Assembly (NCBI RefSeq): GCF_017161425.1
Contig: NZ_CP071057.1
Location: 2,481,501-2,545,500, forward strand
DNA length: 64,000 nucleotides
Direction of reading: 5' to 3'
DNA from: Marinicauda algicola
GTDB lineage: Bacteria; Pseudomonadota; Alphaproteobacteria; Caulobacterales; Maricaulaceae
Part shown: positions 44,433 through 53,763 of the stretch, in pieces
Numbering within the stretch: the stretch's first letter is position 1
Layout: each line of letters starts with the position of its first letter
Translations under genes and position numbers: made by a program
The notes under the pieces: model-generated
The model's input: only the letters and a program-made list of their open reading frames with translations
What the model was told of the DNA's origin: nothing
Database searches by the model: none

Positions 44433-44903
44433 CTATTCCGAGTCCCGGGGCGCATAGACGACGAGGCGGATTTCCACCAGCCCGTTGTCCGGCCACAGGC
44501 GCTCGACCCCGATCGCCGTCCACGCCGGATAGGGCGGGGCGGGCATGTACCGGTCCTTGACCGCCATGAAGGCGGCCCGATGGGTCTCGTCGGCGAAGTC
44601 GACATGGTAGGTCGTCATCTCCGCGACGTCGGAAAAGTCGGCCCCGGCCGCGTCGAGCGTTCGGGCCAGGGCCTGGAAGGCGCGCTCGAACTGTGCCTCG
44701 TAGGCGTCCTGGCCCGGCGCCTCGCCTTCGGGGCGCCCGGCCACCACGCCCGACAGATAGATCATGTCGCCGGCCCGGACCGCGGGAGAGAATCGGAATC
44801 GCTCGAGCACCCATTCGCTTCCCTCCGGCACGATGGCCTCGATGGCGGGCGCGGAGGGCGCGGGCTGGGCGGCAAAGGCGAGTGCGGCGCAGGCAATGAG
44901 CAT
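44433..44903 (-). CDS. RidA/YjgF-family protein with signal peptide
   Basis: The 156-residue protein starts with a short signal (MLIACAALAFAAQPAPSA) followed by a RidA-type fold: VRAGDMIYLSGVVAG, FERAFQALARTLDAAGADFSDVAEMTTYHVDF and PAWTAIGVERLWPDNGLVEIRLVVYA. RidA proteins deaminate enamine/imine intermediates or bind metabolites; the Arg-to-substrate motif GVERL is present. A periplasmic member is unusual. It lies just upstream of the S10 gene on the same strand. Confidence 0.85.
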   Translation of the reverse strand: MLIACAALAFAAQPAPSAPAIEAIVPEGSEWVLERFRFSPAVRAGDMIYLSGVVAGRPEGEAPGQDAYEAQFERAFQALARTLDAAGADFSDVAEMTTYHVDFADETHRAAFMAVKDRYMPAPPYPAWTAIGVERLWPDNGLVEIRLVVYAPRDSE

Positions 44904-44980
44904 GGCAGATCTCCGTCGGGCTGGTTTGCGCCAACTTAGCCGTACGGGCGCGGCACCGGCCTCACATCGCCGTGAGGCGC

Positions 44981-45017
44981 AAAAGGAGCGCCCGCTCCGG
45001 TTCCCGGAGCGGGCGCT
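44981..45017 (-). terminator. Intrinsic terminator after the metalloprotease gene
   Basis: Arms AGCGCCCGCTCCGG (44987-45000) and CCGGAGCGGGCGCT (45004-45017) pair perfectly over 14 bp around a 3-base loop. On the minus strand the stem is followed by CCTTTTG. It lies 24 bases past the metalloprotease stop. Confidence 0.88.
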
Positions 45018-45041
45018 GTCAGGCTCTCGATCGCGGGGCGT

Positions 45042-47627
45042 CTATGCCGCCTCGAAATCTGCGATCAGCCGCCTCAGATGGGCGCGGTGGGCACGGGCCT
45101 CGGCCGAACCGGCCTCGATCCCGAACCAGCCCGGCGCGACCTGTCCCTTGACCCGGTCGATGCTGGCGAGCGCCGCCGAGCGCGCGACGGGATCGAAGGC
45201 GCCGGCCGAGCCGTCCGCGATCGCGATGAGGCGCGTGAGATAGGCGACCTGCAGGTTCTGGCGGTAGGTGTTCACCTCCCCGCCGATATCCGCGTCGAAG
45301 ATCGCCGCGGTGAGGTCGGCCATGTACTCGGCCACCGGATACTCCCCGCCATAGCGCCGGGAGTCCGTCATCCGCTCCAGCACGTTCTCGTGGGTGAGAT
45401 GGGCCAGCACCGCGAGCTGCATGCCGAGTGCACGGGCGTGCAGGGCCGGGTCCTCGTCCTCTGGGAAGTGGTCGAAGAAGCGGCGCTGGCGCTGCAGCCT
45501 GTCGGCGAAGGCCTCCTCCGTCGCGAAGGCGTCCGGCGCGAACAGGCCGTCGGCGACCACCGCGAGCGCGCGTTCCTGCAGCTCGCGCGGCACCGGCACG
45601 AAGGGCGTCTCGGCTCCCGGCTGACCGATGGCGGCGCGGTTGTTGTAGATGCCGCCGACATGGCGCGAGGCGACGTTCGCCGCCCCGAAGCGCTGGCCGG
45701 TGAGGATCAGGTAGCTGTTGTAGAGCCCCTGATAGGTCTCGCCCTCGACCGCGAAGCGCTCGGGCAGGACGGCGAGCGTGTCGTTGATCATCGCGACGCG
45801 CTGCTCGGCCCAGCCGACCGGATCGTCGGACAGGTCGTTGATGTTGACCCGCGGGTCGATATGCCGGCCCGGCGCGCGCATGTCGTCGGCATCGTTGCCG
45901 AAGATCAGCGTCGGGTCGGTCGAGCGGGCCAGCAGGCCCGGCAGGACGGCCTCGTCCGGGGTGTAGCCGAACTGGATTGCCCAGACGTCGTACGGGCCGG
46001 GGTCGCGCGGGGCGTAATGGCCCTGCACCTCGCCGTCCGCGGCGATGTTGAGCGCGGGATAGTCCATCACCGAGCTCACCGGCTGGTCGCTGCCGTGCAG
46101 GTCGGCAAGCGCCACGCCGTAGGAGGCGGCCATGTTGTGGTTGAGCCCCAGCGTGTGGCCGACCTCGTGCAGGATGAGATAGCGGATGGAGTCCTCCATC
46201 AGCTTGTCGACCTCGATCTGGCTCGCGCCCTGGGCCTGCAGCATCGCCATTGCGCCGATCATCTCGGCCTGGAGAAGTCCGGCGACATTGCACATCTCGC
46301 CCGGCATGGCGTGGTCATGGCCGGACGCGGCAACCGGCGCGCCGGTCATCTCGGCCACCGCGGTGCCGACCCAGTCGGGCAGTCCGCCGGCCTCGAAGAT
46401 CTCCGAGTAGCGGATGCGGTTCGTCAGGAAGACGTATTCCAGCATGATGTCCGCGCCGATGATCTGGCCGGTGCGCGGATTGGTGAAGCTCGGCCCGTAG
46501 CCGCCGAAGGGCGGGGTCGGGGAACTGGTCCAGCGCAGCACGTTGTAGCGGATGTCGCCGGCATCCCAGTCGGCGTCGTCGGGCTGGACGCGCACCTCGA
46601 TGGCGTTGGTGAAACCGGCCGCCTCGAAGGCCGAGTTCCAGGCGAGCACGCCATCGCGGATCGCGTCGCGCAGCTCGTGCGGGGTGGTGTTCTCGATCCA
46701 CCACACGATCGGCTCGACCGGATCGGAAACGGGCGCCTCGGGATCCTGCTTGACCAGGTTCCAGCGGCTGATCACGTCGGCATAGGGCGTGTGGCCCGTG
46801 TCGGTGAGATCGGTGATGCGCTCGCCGAAATAGCCGACGCGGAAATCGTCGCGTCGCGGCTCGTAGCCGTTTTCCGGCATCGCGACGAAGGTGTGCTGCA
46901 CGGTGATGGCGACCGAGCGCGCGTCGGTGACGTCCTCCCCGCCATAGTTCACCGGACTGTCGTTGTCGTAGACGTACTCCACGACGATATCGGTGTTCTC
47001 CGGATAGGCGCGTGCCGACAGGATGCGCGTCTTGTCCTTGTCCAGATTGCCGAGCACGAAGTTTTCGCCGGGCGTCGCGCCGGGGCGCTGGGAGGGCTTG
47101 ACCTGGTGCAGCTCCTCGCTGGCGAAGATCGCGGTGGCGTCGATGAGATAGCGCGCGCCTTCCTCGCCGGGGGTCTCCGCCTCGATGCCGGCGATCGCGA
47201 GCGGGGCGCGCGTGATGTTGGCTTCCGCCGCCCGCGAGAGCGCGTTCTCGGGATCGAAGGTGAAGCGCGTGTTCTCCGCCGCGATCTCGATCTCGTCATA
47301 GCGCCGCGACAGCGTCATCACGCGATTGTCGCGGAAGGCGCCGCGGAAATGGCCGACCGAAGGCGTGCCGTTCTCGGTGTAGAGGAAGTAGATGAACTCG
47401 TCGCCGAGCTGGTCCTCGGCCACTTCCAGATAGAGCTTGCCGCTCTCCGGATCGGTGTAAAGCGGAAACAGGCCGTCCTGACGCTCGAAGCCCTCGGTGA
47501 AGCTCTCGATCGTCTCTGTTTCCTCTTCCTCCTCGTCCTCGTCCGCGCCTTCCTGGGCCAGGGCGGGCGACCCCGCACCGGCGGTCAGAACCGCCACGGC
47601 CAGGACCCGGCTCCACAGTGAAGTCAT
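45042..47627 (-). CDS. Secreted zinc-dependent metalloprotease (metzincin type, DUF5117-like)
   Basis: The 861-residue protein has a signal peptide (VLAVAVLTAGAGSPALA), an acidic spacer (DEDEEEEETE), a large N-terminal region resembling DUF5117/DUF5118, and the metzincin motif HEVGHTLGLNH near residue 485 with zinc histidines. It should be a periplasmic or outer-membrane-exported peptidase. The ATG at 47627 follows GGGAG and starts the signal peptide; an upstream in-frame ATG at 47672 gives a non-signal extension. A strong terminator follows. It stands near the S10 peptidase and RidA-like genes. Confidence 0.87.
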   Translation of the reverse strand: MTSLWSRVLAVAVLTAGAGSPALAQEGADEDEEEEETETIESFTEGFERQDGLFPLYTDPESGKLYLEVAEDQLGDEFIYFLYTENGTPSVGHFRGAFRDNRVMTLSRRYDEIEIAAENTRFTFDPENALSRAAEANITRAPLAIAGIEAETPGEEGARYLIDATAIFASEELHQVKPSQRPGATPGENFVLGNLDKDKTRILSARAYPENTDIVVEYVYDNDSPVNYGGEDVTDARSVAITVQHTFVAMPENGYEPRRDDFRVGYFGERITDLTDTGHTPYADVISRWNLVKQDPEAPVSDPVEPIVWWIENTTPHELRDAIRDGVLAWNSAFEAAGFTNAIEVRVQPDDADWDAGDIRYNVLRWTSSPTPPFGGYGPSFTNPRTGQIIGADIMLEYVFLTNRIRYSEIFEAGGLPDWVGTAVAEMTGAPVAASGHDHAMPGEMCNVAGLLQAEMIGAMAMLQAQGASQIEVDKLMEDSIRYLILHEVGHTLGLNHNMAASYGVALADLHGSDQPVSSVMDYPALNIAADGEVQGHYAPRDPGPYDVWAIQFGYTPDEAVLPGLLARSTDPTLIFGNDADDMRAPGRHIDPRVNINDLSDDPVGWAEQRVAMINDTLAVLPERFAVEGETYQGLYNSYLILTGQRFGAANVASRHVGGIYNNRAAIGQPGAETPFVPVPRELQERALAVVADGLFAPDAFATEEAFADRLQRQRRFFDHFPEDEDPALHARALGMQLAVLAHLTHENVLERMTDSRRYGGEYPVAEYMADLTAAIFDADIGGEVNTYRQNLQVAYLTRLIAIADGSAGAFDPVARSAALASIDRVKGQVAPGWFGIEAGSAEARAHRAHLRRLIADFEAA

Positions 47628-47758
47628 GATACCACTCCCCGATGAAAATGAGGGACGAACTCTAGGCCGCACCCGGCACCGCGACCAGAGCCCAAAAGAT
47701 TACAGTTGGTTCATCTCGACCTAGCGCGCCCGGCCCCGGAACGGCTAGACAGCGGGCC

Positions 47759-48652
47759 ATGAATTACCGCCACGCCTTCCACGCCGGAAACTTCGCCGAC
47801 GTCGTCAAGCACGTCGTCCTCGCCCTGTGCCTTGCCCACCTGAAGCGGAAGGGCACGCCGTTCGCCTATGTCGATACCCACGCCGGCAGCGGGGTCTACG
47901 ACCTCGCCGGCGAGGCGGCGCGGCGCAGCCCGGAGTGGCAGGCCGGCATCGCCCGGCTGATGGGGGCGAGGCGTCCCCCGGACGTCGAACGCGTGCTCGG
48001 GCCCTATCTGGAGGCGGTGCGGGCGTGCAATCCGGGCGGCGGGCTGACCGCCTATCCCGGCTCGCCCGCGATCGCGGCGCACATGATGGGCGCGCGCGAC
48101 CGGCTTCACCTGTTCGAGCTTCACCCCGCCGACGGGGCCGAACTCGACCGGCGTTATGCCAAGGACCGGCGGGTCAAGGTGGAGGCGCGCGACGGCTATC
48201 GCGGCCTCAAGAGCGCGCTGCCCCCGAAGGAGCGCCGCGGACTCGTCCTCGTCGATCCGCCCTTCGAGCAGAAGGACGAGATGATCCGCATGGCGCAGGC
48301 CGCGGTCGACGCCATTCCCCGCTTCGCCACGGGCACCTTCGTGTTCTGGCGCCCGCTGAAGGACCTCTGGTCGGCCGAGCGGTTCGACACCGGCCTGGCC
48401 GAATGGCTGATCGCCGAGCGCGAGGAGCTGCCGGAGAAAATCCTGCGCGCGGACCTGTGGGTGCGCGACCTGGAAAGCGAGGGCAAGCTCGCCGGCGCGG
48501 GGGTCATGGTCGTCAACCCGCCCTACACGCTGGAGCAGGACCTGCTGGTCGTCCTGCCCTGGCTGTGCGATCTGTTCCGGCAGGGTGAAGGCGCCGGCTG
48601 GCGCCTCGATGGCGGGCTGACGCCGGAATACCTTGCGGGGGACGAAGCCTAG
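47759..48652 (+). CDS. rlmJ: 23S rRNA (adenine2030-N6)-methyltransferase RlmJ
   Basis: RlmJ methylates A2030 of 23S rRNA with S-adenosylmethionine. The 297-residue protein starts NYRHAFHAGNFADVVKHVVL, the family signature, and has VDTHAGSGVYDL and the DPPF catalytic motif in VLVDPPFEQKDE. It overlaps the MFS gene end by four bases on the opposite strand. Confidence 0.93.
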   Translation: MNYRHAFHAGNFADVVKHVVLALCLAHLKRKGTPFAYVDTHAGSGVYDLAGEAARRSPEWQAGIARLMGARRPPDVERVLGPYLEAVRACNPGGGLTAYPGSPAIAAHMMGARDRLHLFELHPADGAELDRRYAKDRRVKVEARDGYRGLKSALPPKERRGLVLVDPPFEQKDEMIRMAQAAVDAIPRFATGTFVFWRPLKDLWSAERFDTGLAEWLIAEREELPEKILRADLWVRDLESEGKLAGAGVMVVNPPYTLEQDLLVVLPWLCDLFRQGEGAGWRLDGGLTPEYLAGDEA

Positions 48653-49899
48653 TCCGGCTCCGCTCCGGGCGGCCAGGCACCGAACAGGCGTCCCTTCTCG
48701 GTCCAGGCGACCACGGCGAGACAGCCCGCGCCGAGGATCGCCATGCCGGCGAGGATCGGCGTGACGGAGCCGTCATAGGCCTGCCCGATCACCGAACCCA
48801 GAACGGCCCCCGAGATCGCCGTCACCGAGCCGTAGAGTGCGGCCGCCGTGCCCGCCCGCCGCCCGGCCGGCTCCATGACGAGGGCGGAGAAGTTCGCGCC
48901 GATCAGCCCGAACATGAACATGGCGAGGCCGAGGAGGCTGTAGAACAGCCAAAACGGCACCGGCCCGGCGAGCGAGAGCAGGGCGTGGCCGGTGTTGAGC
49001 GCGATGAACACGACGAGCGCGAGATGGGAGATGCGGCGCATGCCGTGGCGCCCGACGATGCGCGCATTCACGACGTTGACGGCCGCCAGGCCGAGCGCGA
49101 TCCCGCCGAAGGCGACGCCGAACCAGGCCTCGAGCCCGTAAAGCCCGGCGATCACCTGCTCGGAGGTGGCGATGAAGGCGAACAGGGCCCCGAAGATCAG
49201 CGCGCTCGCGCACATATAGCCGAGGGTGACGCGATTGCTTGCCGCGAGAATATAGTTCCTGAAGGCGGGTCCGAGACGCACGGGTATTGCGTCCTCGGCG
49301 CGCAGGGTCTCGGGCAGGCGCACCATCATCCAGGCGAGCAGGAGGGCGCTGCCCATCGCGAGCGCGAGGAAGATCGCCTCCCAGGGCCCGGCGATGAGGA
49401 TCAGCTGGCCGAGGCCGGGCGCGAGGATCGGCGCGGCCATGAACACCGTCATGGCAAAGCTCATGATCTCGGCCATGCGCCGGCCGGAGACGAGGTCGCG
49501 CACGACCGCCATCGCCACCACCCGCGTCGCGGCTGCCGCCGCTCCCTGCAGGGCGCGCGCGGCGAGCATCAGGGTGAAGGCCGGCGCGGCGACACACAGC
49601 GCGGTCGCGGCGATATAGCCCGACAGCGCCCAGATCAGCGTGCGCCGCCGGCCGATGGAATCGGCGATCGGGCCGAACGCGAGCTGGGCGAAGCCGAAGC
49701 CGAAGACATAAGCGGTGATGACGAGCTGGCGGTCGTTTCCGAGCGCGCCGTAATCCTCTCCGATCGCCGGCAGGGCAGGCAGGAGGATGTCGATCGACAG
49801 GGCGTTGAGGGCCATCAGCCCGCCGACCATGGCGATGAGCTCGACCGTGGTCACGCTCGGGCGGCGCGGATCGGGTGAGACGAGGCGAGCGGCGGCCAT
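48649..49899 (-). CDS. MFS multidrug exporter, Bcr/CflA type
   Basis: The 416-residue protein has 12 predicted membrane helices and the MFS motif A GPIADSIGRRRT in the first cytoplasmic loop, with SIDILLPALPAIGEDYG typical of the Bcr/CflA drug-proton antiporters. Substrates cannot be told. The ATG at 49899 lies 8 bases after the enoyl-CoA hydratase stop, so the two are probably co-transcribed. It has no strong ribosome site, so a nearby GTG start (VTTVELIAM) is possible. Confidence 0.85.
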   Translation of the reverse strand: MAAARLVSPDPRRPSVTTVELIAMVGGLMALNALSIDILLPALPAIGEDYGALGNDRQLVITAYVFGFGFAQLAFGPIADSIGRRRTLIWALSGYIAATALCVAAPAFTLMLAARALQGAAAAATRVVAMAVVRDLVSGRRMAEIMSFAMTVFMAAPILAPGLGQLILIAGPWEAIFLALAMGSALLLAWMMVRLPETLRAEDAIPVRLGPAFRNYILAASNRVTLGYMCASALIFGALFAFIATSEQVIAGLYGLEAWFGVAFGGIALGLAAVNVVNARIVGRHGMRRISHLALVVFIALNTGHALLSLAGPVPFWLFYSLLGLAMFMFGLIGANFSALVMEPAGRRAGTAAALYGSVTAISGAVLGSVIGQAYDGSVTPILAGMAILGAGCLAVVAWTEKGRLFGAWPPGAEPD

Positions 49900-49907
49900 G
49901 TCGGCGC

Positions 49908-50780
49908 TCAATAATCCGGCTCCGCGTCGTAGGGCCAGCCCGCAGGATAGTCGCCCGGCACGCGGCCCTGGAACCGGGGCGGGCGCTTCTCGAGAAAGCT
50001 CATCACGCCTTCCTCGGCATCCTTGCTCATGCCGCGCCGCAGGATCGCCCGGCTCTCCTCGCGGTGGGCGGCCATCGGATGGTCCGCGCCGAGCATGCGC
50101 CAGGCCATGGTCCGCATCATCGACACCGAGACCGGCGCGACGGCGTCGACGAAGGCGCGCGCGCGGGTGTGGGCGGCTTCGAGCACGGCTTCGGGCTCGG
50201 CGAGTTCGCCGACGAGACCCTTGTCGAGCGCCTCCTCGGACAGGAAGGTCCGTCCGGTCAGGCCCCAGTCGAGCGCGGTGGAGATGCCCACCACGCGCGG
50301 CAGGAACCAGCTCGCGCAGCCGTCCCAGACGATGCCGCGCTTGGCGAAGGGATAGGCCATCTTCGCGCCCTTCGCCGCGATGCGCACGTCCATCGGCAGG
50401 ATCATGGTCGCACCGATGCCGACCGCGGGTCCGTTGATCGCGGCGATCACCGGCTTCGCGCTGTTCCAGATGCGCAGGTTGAGCATCCCGCCGGAATCGC
50501 GCCAGCGCGGGTCTGTCTCGTCGAGTTCGCCGCGCTCCTGCGCCTTGGCGACGGCGTTGAAGGTCTCCGCGCCGGTGGTCAGGTCTGCGCCTGCGCAGAA
50601 GGCCCGGCCCGCCCCGGTGACGATGACGGCGCGCACCTCGGGATCCGCGTCGGTACGGTCGAAGGCGTCGATCAGCTCGCGGCCCATCTCGAAGGTGAAG
50701 GCGTTCATCTGGTCGGGGCGATTCAGCGTGATCGTGGCGACATGGTCGCTCACCGCGAGCGCGATCGTGGAATAGGCCAT
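49908..50780 (-). CDS. Enoyl-CoA hydratase/isomerase family protein
   Basis: The 290-residue crotonase has the signature ITLNRPDQMNAFTFEMGRELIDAF and the oxyanion-hole segments AGRAFCAGADL and NGPAVGIGATMILPMDVRIA. The Glu pair of true hydratases was not verified, so hydratase, isomerase or another CoA chemistry is possible. It is longer than average with a C-terminal extension. The ATG at 50780 follows AAGGGGGG; the upstream frame start at 50801 is rejected. Confidence 0.88.
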   Translation of the reverse strand: MAYSTIALAVSDHVATITLNRPDQMNAFTFEMGRELIDAFDRTDADPEVRAVIVTGAGRAFCAGADLTTGAETFNAVAKAQERGELDETDPRWRDSGGMLNLRIWNSAKPVIAAINGPAVGIGATMILPMDVRIAAKGAKMAYPFAKRGIVWDGCASWFLPRVVGISTALDWGLTGRTFLSEEALDKGLVGELAEPEAVLEAAHTRARAFVDAVAPVSVSMMRTMAWRMLGADHPMAAHREESRAILRRGMSKDAEEGVMSFLEKRPPRFQGRVPGDYPAGWPYDAEPDY

Positions 50781-51007
50781 GGCACGTCCCCCCTTGGGCA
50801 TTCCGGCGCGCCGGCGCCGGCGGGTGCCAGTAGAGCCGCCGGCGCCGGCAAACGCAATGCGTCGCCGACGCCGGCCCGCTCGCGCGCGGAGCGAAGCGGA
50901 AACCGGGCCGGCACTGTCCGCGGCGCCTGGCCGGAGCTGCGCATACGGAAATTCGGTCCGCAGCGTAACCTTCCGCGCCGCTGGGGCGTTTGGCTTCGTA
51001 CGGAGCC

Positions 51008-51037
51008 GGGTCGCATGCGATTTCCCGCATGCGACCC
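51008..51037. repeat. 12-bp perfect inverted repeat upstream of the FNT channel gene
   Basis: GGGTCGCATGCG (51008-51019) and CGCATGCGACCC (51026-51037) form a perfect stem around a 6-base loop, 24 bases before the start of the FNT gene. It lies in its leader and could be a regulatory hairpin or operator. Confidence 0.7.
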
Positions 51038-51061
51038 TCCCCCAGCGGCAGAGCGAGATCG

Positions 51062-51943
51062 ATGGTCGACGAGGACAGTCCGAAGAAGCGAGAGGAGCAG
51101 GCCGCAGAGGCCAGCGCGGTCGAAGGCAAGCGCGCCGAGGAGGAGGTGCGCGAACGCGTGCGCCTGGGCGCGCTCGCCATCTTCGAGATCGTGCGCCGCG
51201 AGGGCGCGGAGGAATTGCGCCGCCCGTCGAGCTCGCTGTGGTGGTCGGGCGTGGCGGCCGGACTCGCGCTCGCGCTGTCGGCGGCCGGTGCGGCGATGTT
51301 CCACGCCTATCTGCCCGATGACGGACCCGCCCGGCTCGTCGTGCCGCTCGGCTATGTGATCGGGTTCCTGATCGTCATCTTCGGCCGGCTGCAGCTGTTC
51401 ACCGAGAACACGATCGCGGCGATTCTGCCGCTCGCGGTGGAGTTTTCCGCCAAGAACTGGATCCGCGTCGGACGGCTCTGGGCGATCGTCTTCGCGGCCA
51501 ACCTGTTCGGCGCGCTGATCGCCGGCCTGGTGTTCAATTTCACGCCCATGCTCCAGCCGGGCATCTACGACGCGCTGATCGAGATTTCCGAAAAGGCCGT
51601 CATCCAGCCCTGGTTCACCGTGTTCGCCCGCGCCGTGCCCGCCGGCTTCCTGATCGCGGCGCTGGTCTGGATGATGCCGAGTTCCAAGGGCTCGGAATTC
51701 CTCGTGGTCTCCAGCATCATCTACGTGCTGGTGCTCGGCGGCTTCACCCACGTCGTGGTCGGCGCGACCGAGGCGCTCACCCTCCTGCTCGCCGGCGACA
51801 TCTCGGTCTGGCACGCCACCTGGGGCTTCACCGTGCCGGCCTTCCTCGGCAATGTCGCGGGCGGGGCCGCCCTGTTCGCCATGCTCGCCTACGCCCAGAT
51901 CCGCGACGAGGTGCGGACGGGGATCAGGGGCCGGATGATCTGA
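51062..51943 (+). CDS. Formate/nitrite transporter (FNT) family channel
   Basis: The 293-residue protein has a charged N-terminal region with KKREEQAAEASAVEGKRAEEEVRERV, about six membrane helices, and FNT-type segments LGYVIGFLIVIFGRLQLFTENTIAAILP and TWGFTVPAFLGNVAGGAALFAML. The long cytoplasmic N-terminus fits the YfdC-like subgroup. It would pass small monovalent anions such as formate, nitrite or hydrosulfide. The ATG at 51062 was chosen because the ORF upstream has no ribosome site and crosses the hairpin. Confidence 0.85.
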   Translation: MVDEDSPKKREEQAAEASAVEGKRAEEEVRERVRLGALAIFEIVRREGAEELRRPSSSLWWSGVAAGLALALSAAGAAMFHAYLPDDGPARLVVPLGYVIGFLIVIFGRLQLFTENTIAAILPLAVEFSAKNWIRVGRLWAIVFAANLFGALIAGLVFNFTPMLQPGIYDALIEISEKAVIQPWFTVFARAVPAGFLIAALVWMMPSSKGSEFLVVSSIIYVLVLGGFTHVVVGATEALTLLLAGDISVWHATWGFTVPAFLGNVAGGAALFAMLAYAQIRDEVRTGIRGRMI

Positions 51944-51948
51944 AGCGC

Positions 51949-52689
51949 CTAGCGCGTTCCGGGCCGGGCGAACTGGTCCGGCTCGAGGTCCGGATTGGTT
52001 TCGAAGCTCTCGATGAGGGTGAGCTGGGCCCGCTCTCCGGTGCGAAGGTTGACGCGCTCCTGGCGGAAGGCGCGCTGGACGCCGTCCACCTCGCGGTAAT
52101 CGCCGTAGAGGGTCTCGAAATATTCCACTTGCGGATCGAGATCGGGATGCAGCGCGAATTCCGACCGCCGCCTGGCGAGCAGGCAAGTCTGCGGGTCGAT
52201 GAAGAGCCTGGCCTCGAAGCCGCCGGAATAGACGACGTCGATGGTGTGGTAGACGGTCCCGTCCACCAGCGCCTCCTGGCCCGGCGACACCGAATGGCCG
52301 AGTTCGCCGAATTCCTGCAGGCCGTAGAGATTGTCCGCGAGGCCTCGGCGCAATGCGCCTTCGCCCTCCGCGCTCAGCCCGCTCACCTGCGCGGGGTCGA
52401 CCAGCATCTGCCAGCCGCTCTTCCCGTCGAGCGCCTCGGTGAAGACGCGGGTCTCGCCATCGAAGATGTCTATGCGCATGAGGCCGTCGCGCGAAGCCCG
52501 GTAGTCGCCGGTCACGGTGAAGGCCGGCTCCGTGATCTGGACCTTCACCCGGACGGCCTCGACCGCTTCGAGCGCAGCTTCCCCGCCGAGGGCCGCGAGA
52601 TGGCAGGCCAGCGGATCGGCGTCTGCGGACGCCTGCGCGCCGGATGCGCCCGTGGCCAGAGCGAGGCTCAAGAGAACGGGGTGGAACAT
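51949..52689 (-). CDS. Periplasmic protein with LolA-like fold, function unknown
   Basis: The 246-residue protein has a signal peptide (VLLSLALATGASGAQA), a single-disulfide-capable pair of cysteines, and strand-rich segments such as VRVKVQITEPAFTVTGDYRASRDGLMRIDIFDGETRVFTEALDGKSGWQML, reminiscent of the LolA/LppX fold. An LPS or lipoprotein carrier role is possible but not shown. It ends 6 bases from the FNT gene on the opposite strand. A TTAA-N6-TTAA motif lies 58 bases upstream of its start. Confidence 0.65.
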   Translation of the reverse strand: MFHPVLLSLALATGASGAQASADADPLACHLAALGGEAALEAVEAVRVKVQITEPAFTVTGDYRASRDGLMRIDIFDGETRVFTEALDGKSGWQMLVDPAQVSGLSAEGEGALRRGLADNLYGLQEFGELGHSVSPGQEALVDGTVYHTIDVVYSGGFEARLFIDPQTCLLARRRSEFALHPDLDPQVEYFETLYGDYREVDGVQRAFRQERVNLRTGERAQLTLIESFETNPDLEPDQFARPGTR

Positions 52690-52765
52690 GTGCGGCTCCT
52701 ATCCATCTACGGAGCGCACGCTCAACGGGGCTTCGCGCGAGCGCCAGTTAATCCTTGTTAAGAAT

Positions 52766-53206
52766 CTACCGCAGGGCCGCCAGACGGTACGCCTCCAGCC
52801 GCTCGCGCCCCTCGTGCGGGATCGGCGTGGGCCTTTCCCCGTCGGTGTTGACCAGAACCGTCTCGCAGGTGCCCACGCACTCGCCCTTCTGGAACAGGGC
52901 GAGCGCGATCGTGTAGCTCGAGGTGCCGATCCGCAGGATGCCCGCGCGCACCTCGACGTCGCCGGGATAGTGGGCTTCCCTCAGATACGCGATGTGCACG
53001 TCGGCGATCAGCAGGCGCATGGCGTGGGCATGGCGCGTCTGCGGCGGGAAGACGGTGCGGTTCAGATGCGCCCGACCCTCCTCGTAGAAGCTGCCGATGG
53101 CGACGTTGTTGATGTGGCCGAGCGTGTCGAGATCGCGGAAGCGGCTCGGCACCGTGACGCAAAGCGGATAGGTTTCGCGCTTCAGGCGCTTGGGATCGGG
53201 CTTCAT
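52766..53206 (-). CDS. Acyl-CoA thioesterase (4HBT hotdog family)
   Basis: The 146-residue protein shows the hotdog-fold pattern RFRDLDTLGHINNVAIGSFYEEGRAHL with the catalytic-site Asp of the 4-hydroxybenzoyl-CoA thioesterase class, then IADVHIAYLREAHYPGDVEVRAGILRIGTSSYTIALALFQKG. It would hydrolyse a CoA or acyl-carrier thioester. It diverges from the SnoaL-like gene. Confidence 0.85.
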   Translation of the reverse strand: MKPDPKRLKRETYPLCVTVPSRFRDLDTLGHINNVAIGSFYEEGRAHLNRTVFPPQTRHAHAMRLLIADVHIAYLREAHYPGDVEVRAGILRIGTSSYTIALALFQKGECVGTCETVLVNTDGERPTPIPHEGRERLEAYRLAALR

Positions 53207-53264
53207 CGCGGGCGTTCCTGTGGAGTGCTCGGCGCGAGATAGGCGGAAGGGGGAGGCGAAATCA

Positions 53265-53639
53265 ATGCTTTCAGATGACGACCGGCGCGCGATCCTCGAC
53301 CTTCAGGCCCGCTGGCTGGAGGCCGAGATCGCCGGCGACCTCGCGCGCGTTGGCGCCCTGCTGACCGAGGACTGCCGGATCTACGTGCCCGACGGGGCGA
53401 TGTGCGCCGGCCGCGAGGCGGTCCTCTGCGGGCTCGAGGGCCCGTTTGCGATCCGCGACGTGCGCGTGGAGGCGGTGGAGATGCATGGCGGTCCGCGCCA
53501 CGCCTGGAAGAGCGCGCGCTTCACGACCGTCTTCGACGATGACGGACGCGCGGTCACGATCACCGGCCATCATGTCTGGCTGCTGCGCCGGAGCGATGCG
53601 GGCTGGCGCGTGGCCGGGCTGAGCTACGAGATCGACTGA
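53265..53639 (+). CDS. SnoaL/NTF2-like domain protein
   Basis: The 124-residue protein has the cone-shaped NTF2 fold pattern: DDRRAILDLQARWLEAEIAGDLARVGALLTEDCRIYVPDGAMCAGREAVLCGLEG, ending in RRSDAGWRVAGLSYEID. The family includes isomerases, cyclases and binding proteins, so no reaction is assigned. The ATG at 53265 follows GGGAGG and decides the start over an upstream ATG that overlaps the thioesterase gene. Confidence 0.82.
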   Translation: MLSDDDRRAILDLQARWLEAEIAGDLARVGALLTEDCRIYVPDGAMCAGREAVLCGLEGPFAIRDVRVEAVEMHGGPRHAWKSARFTTVFDDDGRAVTITGHHVWLLRRSDAGWRVAGLSYEID

Positions 53640-53763
53640 GCGTGCCGCTGCGGGCGTCCGGTGCTAGACTGCGCCGGCGGCCTGCGGGGCGGGCGCACCG
53701 CCTGCCGCCCTTACCACCTCTTTACCCCCGGCGGGCTAAGCCTTGCGGGAAAGGATGCCTTCC

